Part shown: positions 56,998-64,000 of the stretch, in pieces | Layout: each line of letters starts with the position of its first letter | Numbering within the stretch: position 1 is the stretch's first letter | Source: Pseudoalteromonas tunicata | GTDB lineage: Bacteria; Pseudomonadota; Gammaproteobacteria; Enterobacterales; Alteromonadaceae | Assembly: GCF_002310815.1 (NCBI RefSeq) | Contig: NZ_CP011033.1 | Coordinates: forward strand, 916,476-980,475 | DNA length: 64,000 nucleotides | Direction of reading: 5' to 3' | Translations under genes and position numbers: made by a program | Notes under the pieces: generated by a model | What the model was told of the DNA's origin: nothing | Databases searched by the model: none | Seen by the model: only the letters and a program-made list of their open reading frames with translations

Positions 56998-57807
56998 GTG
57001 CGTACTGCTTTTTATATTTCTGATGGTACTGCAATAACAGCAGAAGTTTTTGGCCATGCTACTCTTTCTTTATTTCCGGTTGATTTTAAACATATTACCA
57101 TCCCTTTTGTTGAGACAATCGAAAAAGCACTTGAAGTGAAAGCGCAAATAAATGCGTGCTGCCGTGGTGCTGGTGAAAAACCATTGGTTTTTTTTACCTT
57201 CGTAAATCCAGAATTGTCCGATATCATAAATACCTCCGACGCAAAATGTTATGATTTTTTAAATACGATTAGCGGTCAAGTGCAAGCTGAATTAAATGTA
57301 TCACCGGTTCCTCGAACTCACCGTACTCATAGCATTCACGAAAAAAATTACGATTTTAGAATTGACGCAGTTAACTATGCATTAGCAAATGATGATGGGG
57401 CAAACTTAAAAGATTATGCTGAAGCTGACATCATTTTAATTGGTGTGAGTCGATGTGGTAAAACCCCAACAAGTTTATACCTTGCGTTGCAATATGGCAT
57501 TAAAGCAGCCAATTATCCTTTTACCGAAGATGATATGGATGAACTGAAATTACCACGAGCTCTAGTCCCCTATCGCAAAAAGCTCTTTGGATTAACGATT
57601 GATCCTGAACGCTTAGCGGCGATACGACATGAGCGGATGGCCAATTCTCGGTATGCTTCGCTTCGTCAGTGCAGGATTGAAATTAGAGAAGTTGAAATGT
57701 TGTATAAAAATCACAAAATCCCTTACTTAAGTTCAACCCATTATTCTGTTGAAGAAATATCAGCTAAAATTATTGCTGAGACAGGTTTAGAACGTCGAAA
57801 ATATTAA
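56998..57807 (+). CDS. ppsR: PEP synthase regulatory kinase/pyrophosphorylase
   Basis: A 269-residue DUF299 protein that phosphorylates (with ADP) and reactivates PEP synthase. The P-loop is [20 protein letters not shown] (about 147-162), with ANYPFTEDD and [20 protein letters not shown] downstream, all typical of the family. The start is GTG preceded by AAGGAG. It lies head-to-head with ppsA, 273 bases apart. Confidence 0.96.
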   Translation: MRTAFYISDGTAITAEVFGHATLSLFPVDFKHITIPFVETIEKALEVKAQINACCRGAGEKPLVFFTFVNPELSDIINTSDAKCYDFLNTISGQVQAELNVSPVPRTHRTHSIHEKNYDFRIDAVNYALANDDGANLKDYAEADIILIGVSRCGKTPTSLYLALQYGIKAANYPFTEDDMDELKLPRALVPYRKKLFGLTIDPERLAAIRHERMANSRYASLRQCRIEIREVEMLYKNHKIPYLSSTHYSVEEISAKIIAETGLERRKY

Positions 57808-57809
57808 TA

Positions 57810-57837
57810 AAAAAGGCACTTTTAAAGTGCCTTCTTA
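57810..57837. terminator. Bidirectional terminator between ppsR and DAHP synthase
   Basis: AAAAGGCACT, tttaa, AGTGCCTTCTT. Confidence 0.85.
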
Positions 57838-57838
57838 A

Positions 57839-59209
57839 CTAGCGATTATTTCTTGCGTCTTTGAGTAAATCTGCGACTAAGAATCCAAGTTCAAGTACCT
57901 GATCGGCATTTAACCTTGGGTCACATTGCGTACGATAACGCTGTGCTAAATCATGCTCCGACAAGCCATAGGCTCCACCTGTGCATTCTGTGACATGCTG
58001 TCCTGTCATTTCAAGATGAATACCACCAGGGTACGATCCTTCGGATTTATGAACTGCAAAGAACTGGCTTATTTCACGTAAGATATTGTTAAAACTACGC
58101 GTTTTGTAACCATTATTCGCTTTTTCTGTATTACCGTGCATTGGATCTGAGCTCCACACAACCTTGCGGCCTTCTTCTTGTACTTTTCTTACAAGAGCTG
58201 GCAATTTTTCAGGTAATACATCGGCACCCATACGAGTGATTAAAGTTAAGCGACCTGGAATATTGTTAGGGTTCAAAGCGTCGATAAGCTTTATAAGTTC
58301 ATCAGGCTTCATACCTGGACCAATTTTTACGCCAATTGGATTTTGAATTCCTTTAAAGAATTCAATGTGCGCATGATCAAGTTGACGCGTACGTTCACCA
58401 ATCCAAACAAAGTGCGCTGAACAATCATACCAATCACCAGATAAATGGTCTCGTCGTGTTAATGCTTCTTCGTAACCAAGTAGTAGAGCTTCATGTGAAG
58501 TATATAAATCAGTTTCTTTAATGCATGGTGCATTGGTTGAGTTAATGCCGCATACTTCCATAAACTCAAGAGAATCTTGAATACGGTCTGCTAAACGTTG
58601 ATACTTTTCTTTCAGTGGATTTGCAGCCACAAAACTCATATTCCAGCGACTAACCTGATGTAAATCAGCCAAGCCACCTTGAGCAAATGCACGTAAAAGA
58701 TTTAGAGTTGCTGCACTATGATGATATGCCGTCATTAAACGTTGAGGATCTGGAATACGAGCCTCAGGCGTAAAGTCAAAGTTATTAACTATATCGCCAC
58801 GATAAGAAGGTAGGCTAATACCATCGATAGTTTCGTAGTCTGTAGAGCGAGGCTTAGCATATTGCCCAGCCATCCTTGCAATTTTAACTACTGGGCATTT
58901 ACCGCCATAAGTTAAAACTACAGCCATTTGCATGATTGTTTTAAAAGTGTCACGTATATTGGCAGCGTTAAAATCAGAAAAAGATTCTGCGCAATCACCA
59001 CCTTGCAATAAAAATGACTTTCCTTCACAAACGGCGGCAAGTTGTTTGTATAAACTACGCGTTTCTTCTGCGAACACTAAAGGAGGTGCACTATTTAGCT
59101 GTTTTTCGATTTCTGTTAATTTGGCAGCATCAGGGTATTCTGGCTGCTGTACAATTGGTTTTTGTCTCCAACTGTTGGGGTTCCAGTTTTCCACGTTATT
59201 TTTCCTCAT
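57839..59209 (-). CDS. Class II 3-deoxy-7-phosphoheptulonate synthase (DAHP synthase)
   Basis: A 456-residue class II DAHP synthase, first enzyme of the shikimate pathway, joining PEP and erythrose 4-phosphate. Signatures: [18 protein letters not shown], the metal-binding cysteine in [23 protein letters not shown] loop ([14 protein letters not shown]), [25 protein letters not shown] with the metal histidine, and [18 protein letters not shown]. It lies next to ppsA, which supplies its substrate PEP. Confidence 0.95.
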   Translation of the reverse strand: MRKNNVENWNPNSWRQKPIVQQPEYPDAAKLTEIEKQLNSAPPLVFAEETRSLYKQLAAVCEGKSFLLQGGDCAESFSDFNAANIRDTFKTIMQMAVVLTYGGKCPVVKIARMAGQYAKPRSTDYETIDGISLPSYRGDIVNNFDFTPEARIPDPQRLMTAYHHSAATLNLLRAFAQGGLADLHQVSRWNMSFVAANPLKEKYQRLADRIQDSLEFMEVCGINSTNAPCIKETDLYTSHEALLLGYEEALTRRDHLSGDWYDCSAHFVWIGERTRQLDHAHIEFFKGIQNPIGVKIGPGMKPDELIKLIDALNPNNIPGRLTLITRMGADVLPEKLPALVRKVQEEGRKVVWSSDPMHGNTEKANNGYKTRSFNNILREISQFFAVHKSEGSYPGGIHLEMTGQHVTECTGGAYGLSEHDLAQRYRTQCDPRLNADQVLELGFLVADLLKDARNNR

Positions 59210-59269
59210 TCCTATAACCTAGGCCTTGAATTTACAGGTCTTGCGGTAAAATTCAAGGTAAAAAACACC

Positions 59270-60016
59270 TTAAATACCATTTATTTGTTTAAAGCCCTGA
59301 TTTTCTATAATTATTGCTTCTTGAGGTATACCAAAAACAGTCATTAATTCAGTAGCACTAATATCTGTCGCGTGTTGATAGAGCGCATGAAGCCGGCCTT
59401 TATTTAAAAGTATGCAAGCTTGTTTTGAACGTAAAGCAAAATTAATCTCATGATGACTGATTAAAATACAACAAAAACTTTGTATTGTTGTAAGAAATTT
59501 GTTTAACCAAAACCTATGTTTTATATCTAATCCTGTGTATGGTTCATCAAGTAAAATAATATACTTTTTATCAGAACTTAGGTTGATGAATACTCGTGCT
59601 AATTGTGCTCTTTGGACTTCTCCACCTGATAGCTGATTGACCGAGCGCTGCATTAGATTTTCTAAATCGAGTCCTTCGATTATTTCTTTATTAAGTGTTA
59701 GATCTAAGTTTAAAGTCGGATGTGCAATACCGAGCATTTCAAGTACGGTTAATGAAAAGTGCATATGTTGTTTTTGCATTAAATATCGTCGGATATCAAC
59801 CAATTGTTGAAAGTTAAATGGTGTAATTGGAATGTCTAACAAGGTTATTGCTTGATTAGTTGTTGTTGAAATACCACTTACTAAATCCAATAGTGTAGAT
59901 TTTCCAGCACCATTGGGGCCTATAAGATGATGGATTCCCGAATTAAGGTGTAACTGCTGGATTTGAACACTAAAATCATCACTTGTTTTTTTCACTAAAT
60001 TAGTAATTTTAAGCAT
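59270..60016 (-). CDS. btuD: ABC transporter ATPase, BtuD-like (vitamin B12 uptake)
   Basis: A 248-residue ABC ATPase. Walker A is GPNGAGKST, the signature is QLSGGEVQRAQLA, Walker B is YIILLDEPYTGLD, and the switch histidine is in ILISHHE. It overlaps the end of the btuC-like permease gene by one base. Size, order and partner resemble btuD, but iron-siderophore uptake cannot be excluded because no binding-protein gene is adjacent. Confidence 0.85.
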   Translation of the reverse strand: MLKITNLVKKTSDDFSVQIQQLHLNSGIHHLIGPNGAGKSTLLDLVSGISTTTNQAITLLDIPITPFNFQQLVDIRRYLMQKQHMHFSLTVLEMLGIAHPTLNLDLTLNKEIIEGLDLENLMQRSVNQLSGGEVQRAQLARVFINLSSDKKYIILLDEPYTGLDIKHRFWLNKFLTTIQSFCCILISHHEINFALRSKQACILLNKGRLHALYQHATDISATELMTVFGIPQEAIIIENQGFKQINGI

Positions 60017-60999
60017 TACAACCCTTGATCTTTAAAGTGTCGATATAGTACGAATAAGAACAAAGGCCCGCCTATGCTTGTTGTTACTAAACTCAATGGT
60101 AATTGTAAGGGTGTCATTGTACGGGATATCCATTCAACAAAAACCATACACAAAGCGCCGTTGATTATCAGGTTTGGCAGTAGTGTATTATTATTATGGC
60201 CAACTAAAAACCGTGTAGCATGTGGAATTAATAATCCTACAAAAGTTAAAATCCCGCCTAATGTTACCGCTGCTGCTGTTAATATACTTGCTGTAATAAG
60301 CATTTTTCTTCTCAAATCAATGACATTTACACCATAGAGTTGTGCATTTTTTTCACCAAGATATAAAAAGTTAAGCTGCTTCGTTTTTGAAAGTACATAA
60401 GCTATTAGAGGAATTACCAAGGCTGAAATAATAAGTAACTGTTGATATGTTACATGCTCAAAACTTCCTAACATCCATAAACTAAATCCTCTTAATTGAT
60501 CATTATTAGTGTAATAGATTAACCAGCTAGTGATAGCTGATGTGATGGTAGTCAGGCAAATTCCGGTTAATATTAATGATGCACTTGAATGGCTACCTAT
60601 TCTTTTGGCTAAAGTAAATACAATATAAATAGCAATACATGCACCCACAATACCGAAGCCAACAATGGAGAACACATCATACCTTATTGCGTAATATGAA
60701 TATATCGCAGCGCCTGAAACTATAAACAAAGAACAAAAGCCACTCACGCCTAATAGGCTAGGTTCGGCTAATGAGTTTGATAGCATCACTTGGTACAAAT
60801 GCCCTGCAATAGACAAAGATAAACCTACGACAATAGCCGTAATTATTTTTGGTAATCTTAGTTCTAAAGCGACAATTTTATCTATATGAGATAAATTAAA
60901 GATATTCAAACTTTCACTTTGCATGCCGCCGTAAGTTAATGATATCAATGAAGCTATAGCTAAAAATAAGATATTGATTATAACTTTCCTACTAACCAA
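60016..60999 (-). CDS. btuC: FecCD-type permease, BtuC-like
   Basis: A 327-residue inner-membrane permease with about ten helices. LRLPKIITAIVVGLSLSIAGHLYQ and NSLAEPSLLGVSG correspond closely to the BtuC segments LRLPRTLAV and NPLAEPGLLGVS; later LGGILTFVGLLIPHATR matches the conserved cytoplasmic loop. It starts with TTG, with GGAG seven bases upstream. No cobalamin riboswitch was found in the short leader, which runs into the Ter-like region. Confidence 0.87.
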   Translation of the reverse strand: MVSRKVIINILFLAIASLISLTYGGMQSESLNIFNLSHIDKIVALELRLPKIITAIVVGLSLSIAGHLYQVMLSNSLAEPSLLGVSGFCSLFIVSGAAIYSYYAIRYDVFSIVGFGIVGACIAIYIVFTLAKRIGSHSSASLILTGICLTTITSAITSWLIYYTNNDQLRGFSLWMLGSFEHVTYQQLLIISALVIPLIAYVLSKTKQLNFLYLGEKNAQLYGVNVIDLRRKMLITASILTAAAVTLGGILTFVGLLIPHATRFLVGHNNNTLLPNLIINGALCMVFVEWISRTMTPLQLPLSLVTTSIGGPLFLFVLYRHFKDQGL

Positions 61000-61063
61000 T
61001 TAAATTCTCCTTTAAAGAATCCACTATTGTATCAATAAAAATAGCAAAGGTAAGTTAGAATTA

Positions 61064-61078
61064 AAGAACACATCATAC
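61064..61078 (-). promoter_or_regulatory. Ter-like site 1
   Basis: On the minus strand GTATGATGTGTTCTT, preceded by A and followed by T. It is an exact inverted copy of the 15-mer at 61174-61188 and resembles the E. coli Ter core (GTATGTTGTAACTA) in GTATG and TGT. Confidence 0.6.
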
Positions 61079-61173
61079 TTACCAATATATTAAATTAATC
61101 TGATGAACAGAGTTAAATTTAAAAATTTAATTTACAAACAAAAGGCTTAAGTGTGATAATTAAGCTTCTTTTT

Positions 61174-61188
61174 GTATGATGTGTTCTT
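61174..61188 (+). promoter_or_regulatory. Ter-like site 2, abutting the tus start codon
   Basis: GTATGATGTGTTCTT directly precedes the ATG at 61189. In E. coli TerB also lies at the tus promoter and lets Tus repress its own gene. No Shine-Dalgarno sequence is present because the site occupies its place. Confidence 0.62.
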
Positions 61189-62064
61189 ATGAGTATTAAA
61201 TTATCTATTCGTAGTCAGTTTGATTTTATTCTTGAATTAACAAACTATTTGATTGAAGAAATTCAGCAACTTTCTATTAGCCATGCAAGTTATTTTCAAT
61301 TACCTCCGGTTTTAGCTCAAGATGAAAATGAATCTCGAAACTACATTCCGGTTATGGTATTTTCTGACGAGAATGCTATACCTTTTATACAAAAAGCTTA
61401 TTTAGATGTGTTTAAAAATCACGATATCAGCGGCCGTGTCCTAACACGTCATCCTGGGATTTTAGCGGTAAATACTGATAATCCCGATGCATTGATAGAA
61501 CGCATTAATCAAATTAATAAAGCCAAAGTTGATTTTAAAAATTTAATATTAGGTTTAGGTAATAACGACGCCCGCTTTAATGCTGTGCATGAAGCAATAC
61601 CTAATGTCATTACTTTAGCTGTCTATCGACAAATTCACTATGAGAAAAACTCCCCTTATTCCATCCGTTTTACATGGATGCATAAACATTCTGTAAAAAC
61701 TTTCTCCAAACAACAAGCGCTTGAACTATTAAATAATTCAGAACATTTTGGTTGTATTAATAAAATAAACGAAGATGCATGGCGGGCTTTAGTTAATCAA
61801 GAACAACTTAGGGTTGCTGCTTTACCTGACAAACAACTACTTCGAATTAGAAGACCGACTCCTGTAAGTCCGCAGGTAAATATCCGCTTTAGTGCGACTA
61901 ATCGTTATCATGTTAGTGCCGCATTGCCTTTTATTGTAATCAATCCAGACCCTGAACTTAAACTCGGCACCTTACCCGATTACAACAAACCTTTACAGCA
62001 CCCTAGAAAACTTGAAAAAGATTTTTTAGTAGAAAGGCTATACTTGGAGACTGTAAATCGCTAA
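61189..62064 (+). CDS. tus: Tus-family replication terminus binding protein
   Basis: A 291-residue protein similar over its whole length to E. coli Tus (309 residues). Corresponding segments: RVLTRHPGILAVNTDNPDALIERINQINK, EAIPNVITLAVYRQI, SIRFTWMHKHSVKTF, then RVAALPDKQLLRIRRPTPVSPQ (interdomain DNA-contact strands) and HVSAALPFIVINPDPELKLGTLPDYN. Tus binds Ter DNA and blocks forks from one side. Here it lies next to the replication initiator gene and faces two Ter-like 15-mers. Confidence 0.85.
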   Translation: MSIKLSIRSQFDFILELTNYLIEEIQQLSISHASYFQLPPVLAQDENESRNYIPVMVFSDENAIPFIQKAYLDVFKNHDISGRVLTRHPGILAVNTDNPDALIERINQINKAKVDFKNLILGLGNNDARFNAVHEAIPNVITLAVYRQIHYEKNSPYSIRFTWMHKHSVKTFSKQQALELLNNSEHFGCINKINEDAWRALVNQEQLRVAALPDKQLLRIRRPTPVSPQVNIRFSATNRYHVSAALPFIVINPDPELKLGTLPDYNKPLQHPRKLEKDFLVERLYLETVNR

Positions 62065-62102
62065 TAAAAAAGGGCTTAATTATGTTAAATTAAGCCCTTT
62101 CT
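62065..62102. terminator. Bidirectional terminator between tus and the initiator gene
   Basis: AAAAAAGGGCTTAAT, tatgtta, AATTAAGCCCTTTCT. Confidence 0.9.
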
Positions 62103-62123
62103 ATATTTTGTTGGATTATAAGT

Positions 62124-63338
62124 TTACTTTGATACTATTTCTTCGAGTTGATCACCATCAATCGTTAAAGCTTCTTCAACAATTCGTTTACCACTTTGAA
62201 TTTCTAATCTTTTATTTTGTTTATTCAAAGTAAGAATTTCTTCACAAAATTGTTCTGATGGGTGCATCTCATAAGTGTAATCAACAATATTTCCAGTTTT
62301 ATCATCTTTCACATTTACAATCGTATAATCTGAAATAACGGATTTATTAATTAAATCTTTCATTGTAGTCGTCATATCACGTCGTAATGCTTTTAATTTA
62401 TTTTCAGTAATGACATCATTAGCATAAATAGAACCGTATTTTTCCATAATTGATAACAATCTAAAATGGTGCGTTTTACCAGGTGCAGCATAACGCCATA
62501 AATGATAAAGCCTTAACATCATCCAGCGACTTAAACCACGCTTTAGTTCTTGAGCACGATTAAAGTAGTAACCTTTATAATCTAAATTATCAATCATGTT
62601 ATGGACAAATGCATTTAGGCATGCAACACACTTTACATTTCCACCCTGCCCTTTTTTTCCACTAAAATGTAATGAAGATAAAAAGTTCATATTTGACTCA
62701 TAAAATGAGTCATCAACATTGGTATTCTTTGTATCTATAGCTGTGTATTTAAAAGAAAGTTTTGATCCTTGTAACGCTTCAAGTGACTCTTTTATTTGCG
62801 GAAAAGGCATTGATTGACCAACACCTTTTAATTCTTGCGCTAATTCATTCATCGAAAAAACAACGGCATATTGAATACCAGACTTAAAATTGATTTTCAC
62901 AATTTTACCTTTTGATGCAAGTCTGATTAGAGCACGTTCTACTTTTTCTTCTCTATCTGAAGGCCAAACAAGATATTCCCTTTCTTCGCCTTCTTCACGA
63001 GAACTTACTACCGCAGGTGTGATCTTAATTTCTCCGTTGTATTGAATTCCATCAATTTTTTCAGAAATTCTTCGCGTCACTATTGTTCTTTTTGGGGCTT
63101 CTTCAACCGGCAACTTTTTGTGACCAGAACGAACAAAGCGACCCCATAAATCATAATGATTAAAGGTATTTGAATAAGCTCTTAATGCATGACTTGAGTT
63201 TTCAACAGGAACTCGAACATCTTTGTTATCGGTAAAAAGGGCTAAACTCTCATTATCATTAGCACTTTCGACTCCATGTATTTGGCCTCTCAGTGTATCT
63301 GGTAGGTTTTCAACAGAAATCTTTACCTTGCTCGACAT
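62124..63338 (-). CDS. Plasmid-type replication initiator (Rep_3/RepB-like winged-helix protein)
   Basis: A 404-residue protein with tandem winged-helix features of iteron-binding initiators: EERALIRLASKGKIVKINF-type helix-wing (REEKVERALIRLASKG), FSMNELAQELKGVG, and the C-terminal WMMLRLYHLWRYAAPGKTHHFRLLSIMEKYG recognition region. It has no ATPase motif. Iterons lie directly upstream (63408-63547), as expected for an autoregulated initiator. It resembles the initiator found beside the origin of Pseudoalteromonas second chromosomes, from memory of that genus. Confidence 0.82.
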   Translation of the reverse strand: MSSKVKISVENLPDTLRGQIHGVESANDNESLALFTDNKDVRVPVENSSHALRAYSNTFNHYDLWGRFVRSGHKKLPVEEAPKRTIVTRRISEKIDGIQYNGEIKITPAVVSSREEGEEREYLVWPSDREEKVERALIRLASKGKIVKINFKSGIQYAVVFSMNELAQELKGVGQSMPFPQIKESLEALQGSKLSFKYTAIDTKNTNVDDSFYESNMNFLSSLHFSGKKGQGGNVKCVACLNAFVHNMIDNLDYKGYYFNRAQELKRGLSRWMMLRLYHLWRYAAPGKTHHFRLLSIMEKYGSIYANDVITENKLKALRRDMTTTMKDLINKSVISDYTIVNVKDDKTGNIVDYTYEMHPSEQFCEEILTLNKQNKRLEIQSGKRIVEEALTIDGDQLEEIVSK

Positions 63339-63407
63339 TGTTTTTTCCGTATAGTTTTAGCTGACGTTGTATAACAACACATAATTCAAAAAAAGTTAAT
63401 TACTTAT

Positions 63408-63464
63408 GTTAGTAAAAAATTGATCCGTCATCAAATATCTCTAGCAGATCATTTTTTTACTAAC
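63408..63464. repeat. Inverted iteron pair at the initiator promoter
   Basis: GTTAGTAAAAAATTGATC (63408-63425) and GATCATTTTTTTACTAAC (63447-63464) are inverted copies of the iteron separated by 21 bases. Inverted iterons next to a Rep gene usually serve its autorepression. Confidence 0.7.
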
Positions 63465-63493
63465 GTATATTTTCTATGTAGTAAAAAAACAGC

Positions 63494-63550
63494 TTTTGAG
63501 ATCATATTTTAACTAACCAAGCGTTTTGAGATCACCTTTTTACTAACTAA
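63494..63550 (+). repeat. Direct iterons
   Basis: GATCATATTTTAACTAAC (63500-63517) and GATCACCTTTTTACTAAC (63530-63547) are direct repeats exactly 30 bases apart, both preceded by TTTTGA. They are likely initiator binding sites for replication. Confidence 0.72.
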
Positions 63551-63675
63551 ATCGCTCTTTTTGCCAAAAAAAATGTAATTTAAAGGTTTTAATCGGTACA
63601 AATCTCTAAAAAGCGCTTCTTACTTAGTATAAAAGCGATCCAAAAATCTATTTTTAACTCCAGGCAACCTGCATT

Positions 63676-63684
63676 TGTGTATAA
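63676..63684 (-). promoter_or_regulatory. DnaA box
   Basis: TTATACACA on the minus strand matches the TTATNCACA consensus. A weaker TTATCAACA is at 63858-63866. Confidence 0.6.
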
Positions 63685-63700
63685 GTACATAAATGCTTAG

Positions 63701-63739
63701 TAAAGATCTGATCTAAAGTAAGTTAAGATCAGATCTTTA
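63701..63739. repeat. Origin palindrome with 14-bp arms
   Basis: TAAAGATCTGATCT (63701-63714) and AGATCAGATCTTTA (63726-63739) are perfectly complementary around an 11-base centre and contain four GATC methylation sites. Confidence 0.8.
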
Positions 63740-64000
63740 GTAACTTAAATACATATAAAACGGCAATAACGAATCTTAATGTTACATCTGAGTTAGTAAT
63801 GGCATGATCTAACCGTATTTTTCTGTACATAACTATGTTAATTAACTGTGCTTATTCTGTTGATAAAAATACAAGTAGATATAATCGTGATCTGCAAGTA
63901 CTAATAAATCAGATCTTAACCAAGTAAAATAGTGATCTGTTATTTTTTAAAAACGTCATATATATTAATAAGTTAAGTTACATTTTACTCTCTCTATACT

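Larger units (their letters stand above)
63339..64000. other. Replication origin region (chromid type)
   Basis: No ORF is present. The region has four iteron-type repeats next to the initiator gene, one DnaA box, a palindrome with 14-bp arms, about a dozen GATC sites, and AT-rich stretches suited to unwinding. The right boundary lies outside the window. Confidence 0.75.

Noticed and set aside
60999-61188. Cobalamin riboswitch before btuC
   Set aside because: The leader is too short and lacks the B12-box sequence; the space is taken by the Ter-like repeats.

Overview
The window looks like part of a Pseudoalteromonas-type (Alteromonadales) genome, and more exactly the origin end of its second chromosome (chromid). 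The DNA is AT-rich and the housekeeping genes are of marine gammaproteobacterial type: SpeA/SpeB, a DUF3450-TtpC-ExbB-ExbD-TonB cluster, Asd, DeaD, LpoB, YdiJ, PpsA/PpsR and class II DAHP synthase. The right end carries a plasmid-style replication initiator gene, iterons, many GATC sites and a DnaA box. Genus and replicon type are inferences; no rRNA or tRNA genes are present.

Region 1 (1 to about 17.9 kb) is a gene-cassette array of a chromosomal integron. All cassette ORFs read on the + strand, and most are followed by an attC-like site. Cassettes encode a PAT/ArsN-like acetyltransferase (partial), an isochorismatase-like hydrolase, a DUF4350 lipoprotein, a frameshifted membrane protein, a lipoprotein, a rhomboid protease, a DJ-1/PfpI protein, a GNAT, an NTF2-like secreted protein, a DUF998 membrane protein, a PPP-type phosphoesterase and a YefM/YoeB toxin-antitoxin pair. 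No integrase gene is seen; cassette polarity predicts it to the left of base 1. The attC sites are heavily parasitised: two IS1182-like elements, four related MITEs of about 147 bp, three right-end relics of the same family, two group II introns and one IS110-family fragment. The IS/MITE family always enters at the same GTT of the attC right core. Three MITE copies keep a 13-codon reading frame with a strong Shine-Dalgarno sequence whose stop codon lies in the target DNA.

Region 2 (about 17.9 to 18.5 kb) is an IS91-family remnant at the border with the chromosomal backbone. Region 3 (18.5 to 61 kb) is ordinary backbone: polyamine synthesis (speB, speA), a chemoreceptor, a TonB energising operon with its receptor and lipoprotein (both units preceded by PHO-box-like repeats), asd, small regulators and membrane proteins, the lpoB lipoprotein cluster, deaD, an rRNA methyltransferase, a tyrosine recombinase next to a palindrome, a cation antiporter, ydiJ, ppsA/ppsR, DAHP synthase and btuCD.

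Region 4 (61 to 64 kb) is a replication control region: a Tus homologue flanked upstream by two inverted copies of a 15-bp Ter-like sequence, the initiator gene, and an origin with inverted and direct iterons and a palindrome with 14-bp arms. A fork trap 2 to 3 kb from the origin would force unidirectional replication of this replicon.
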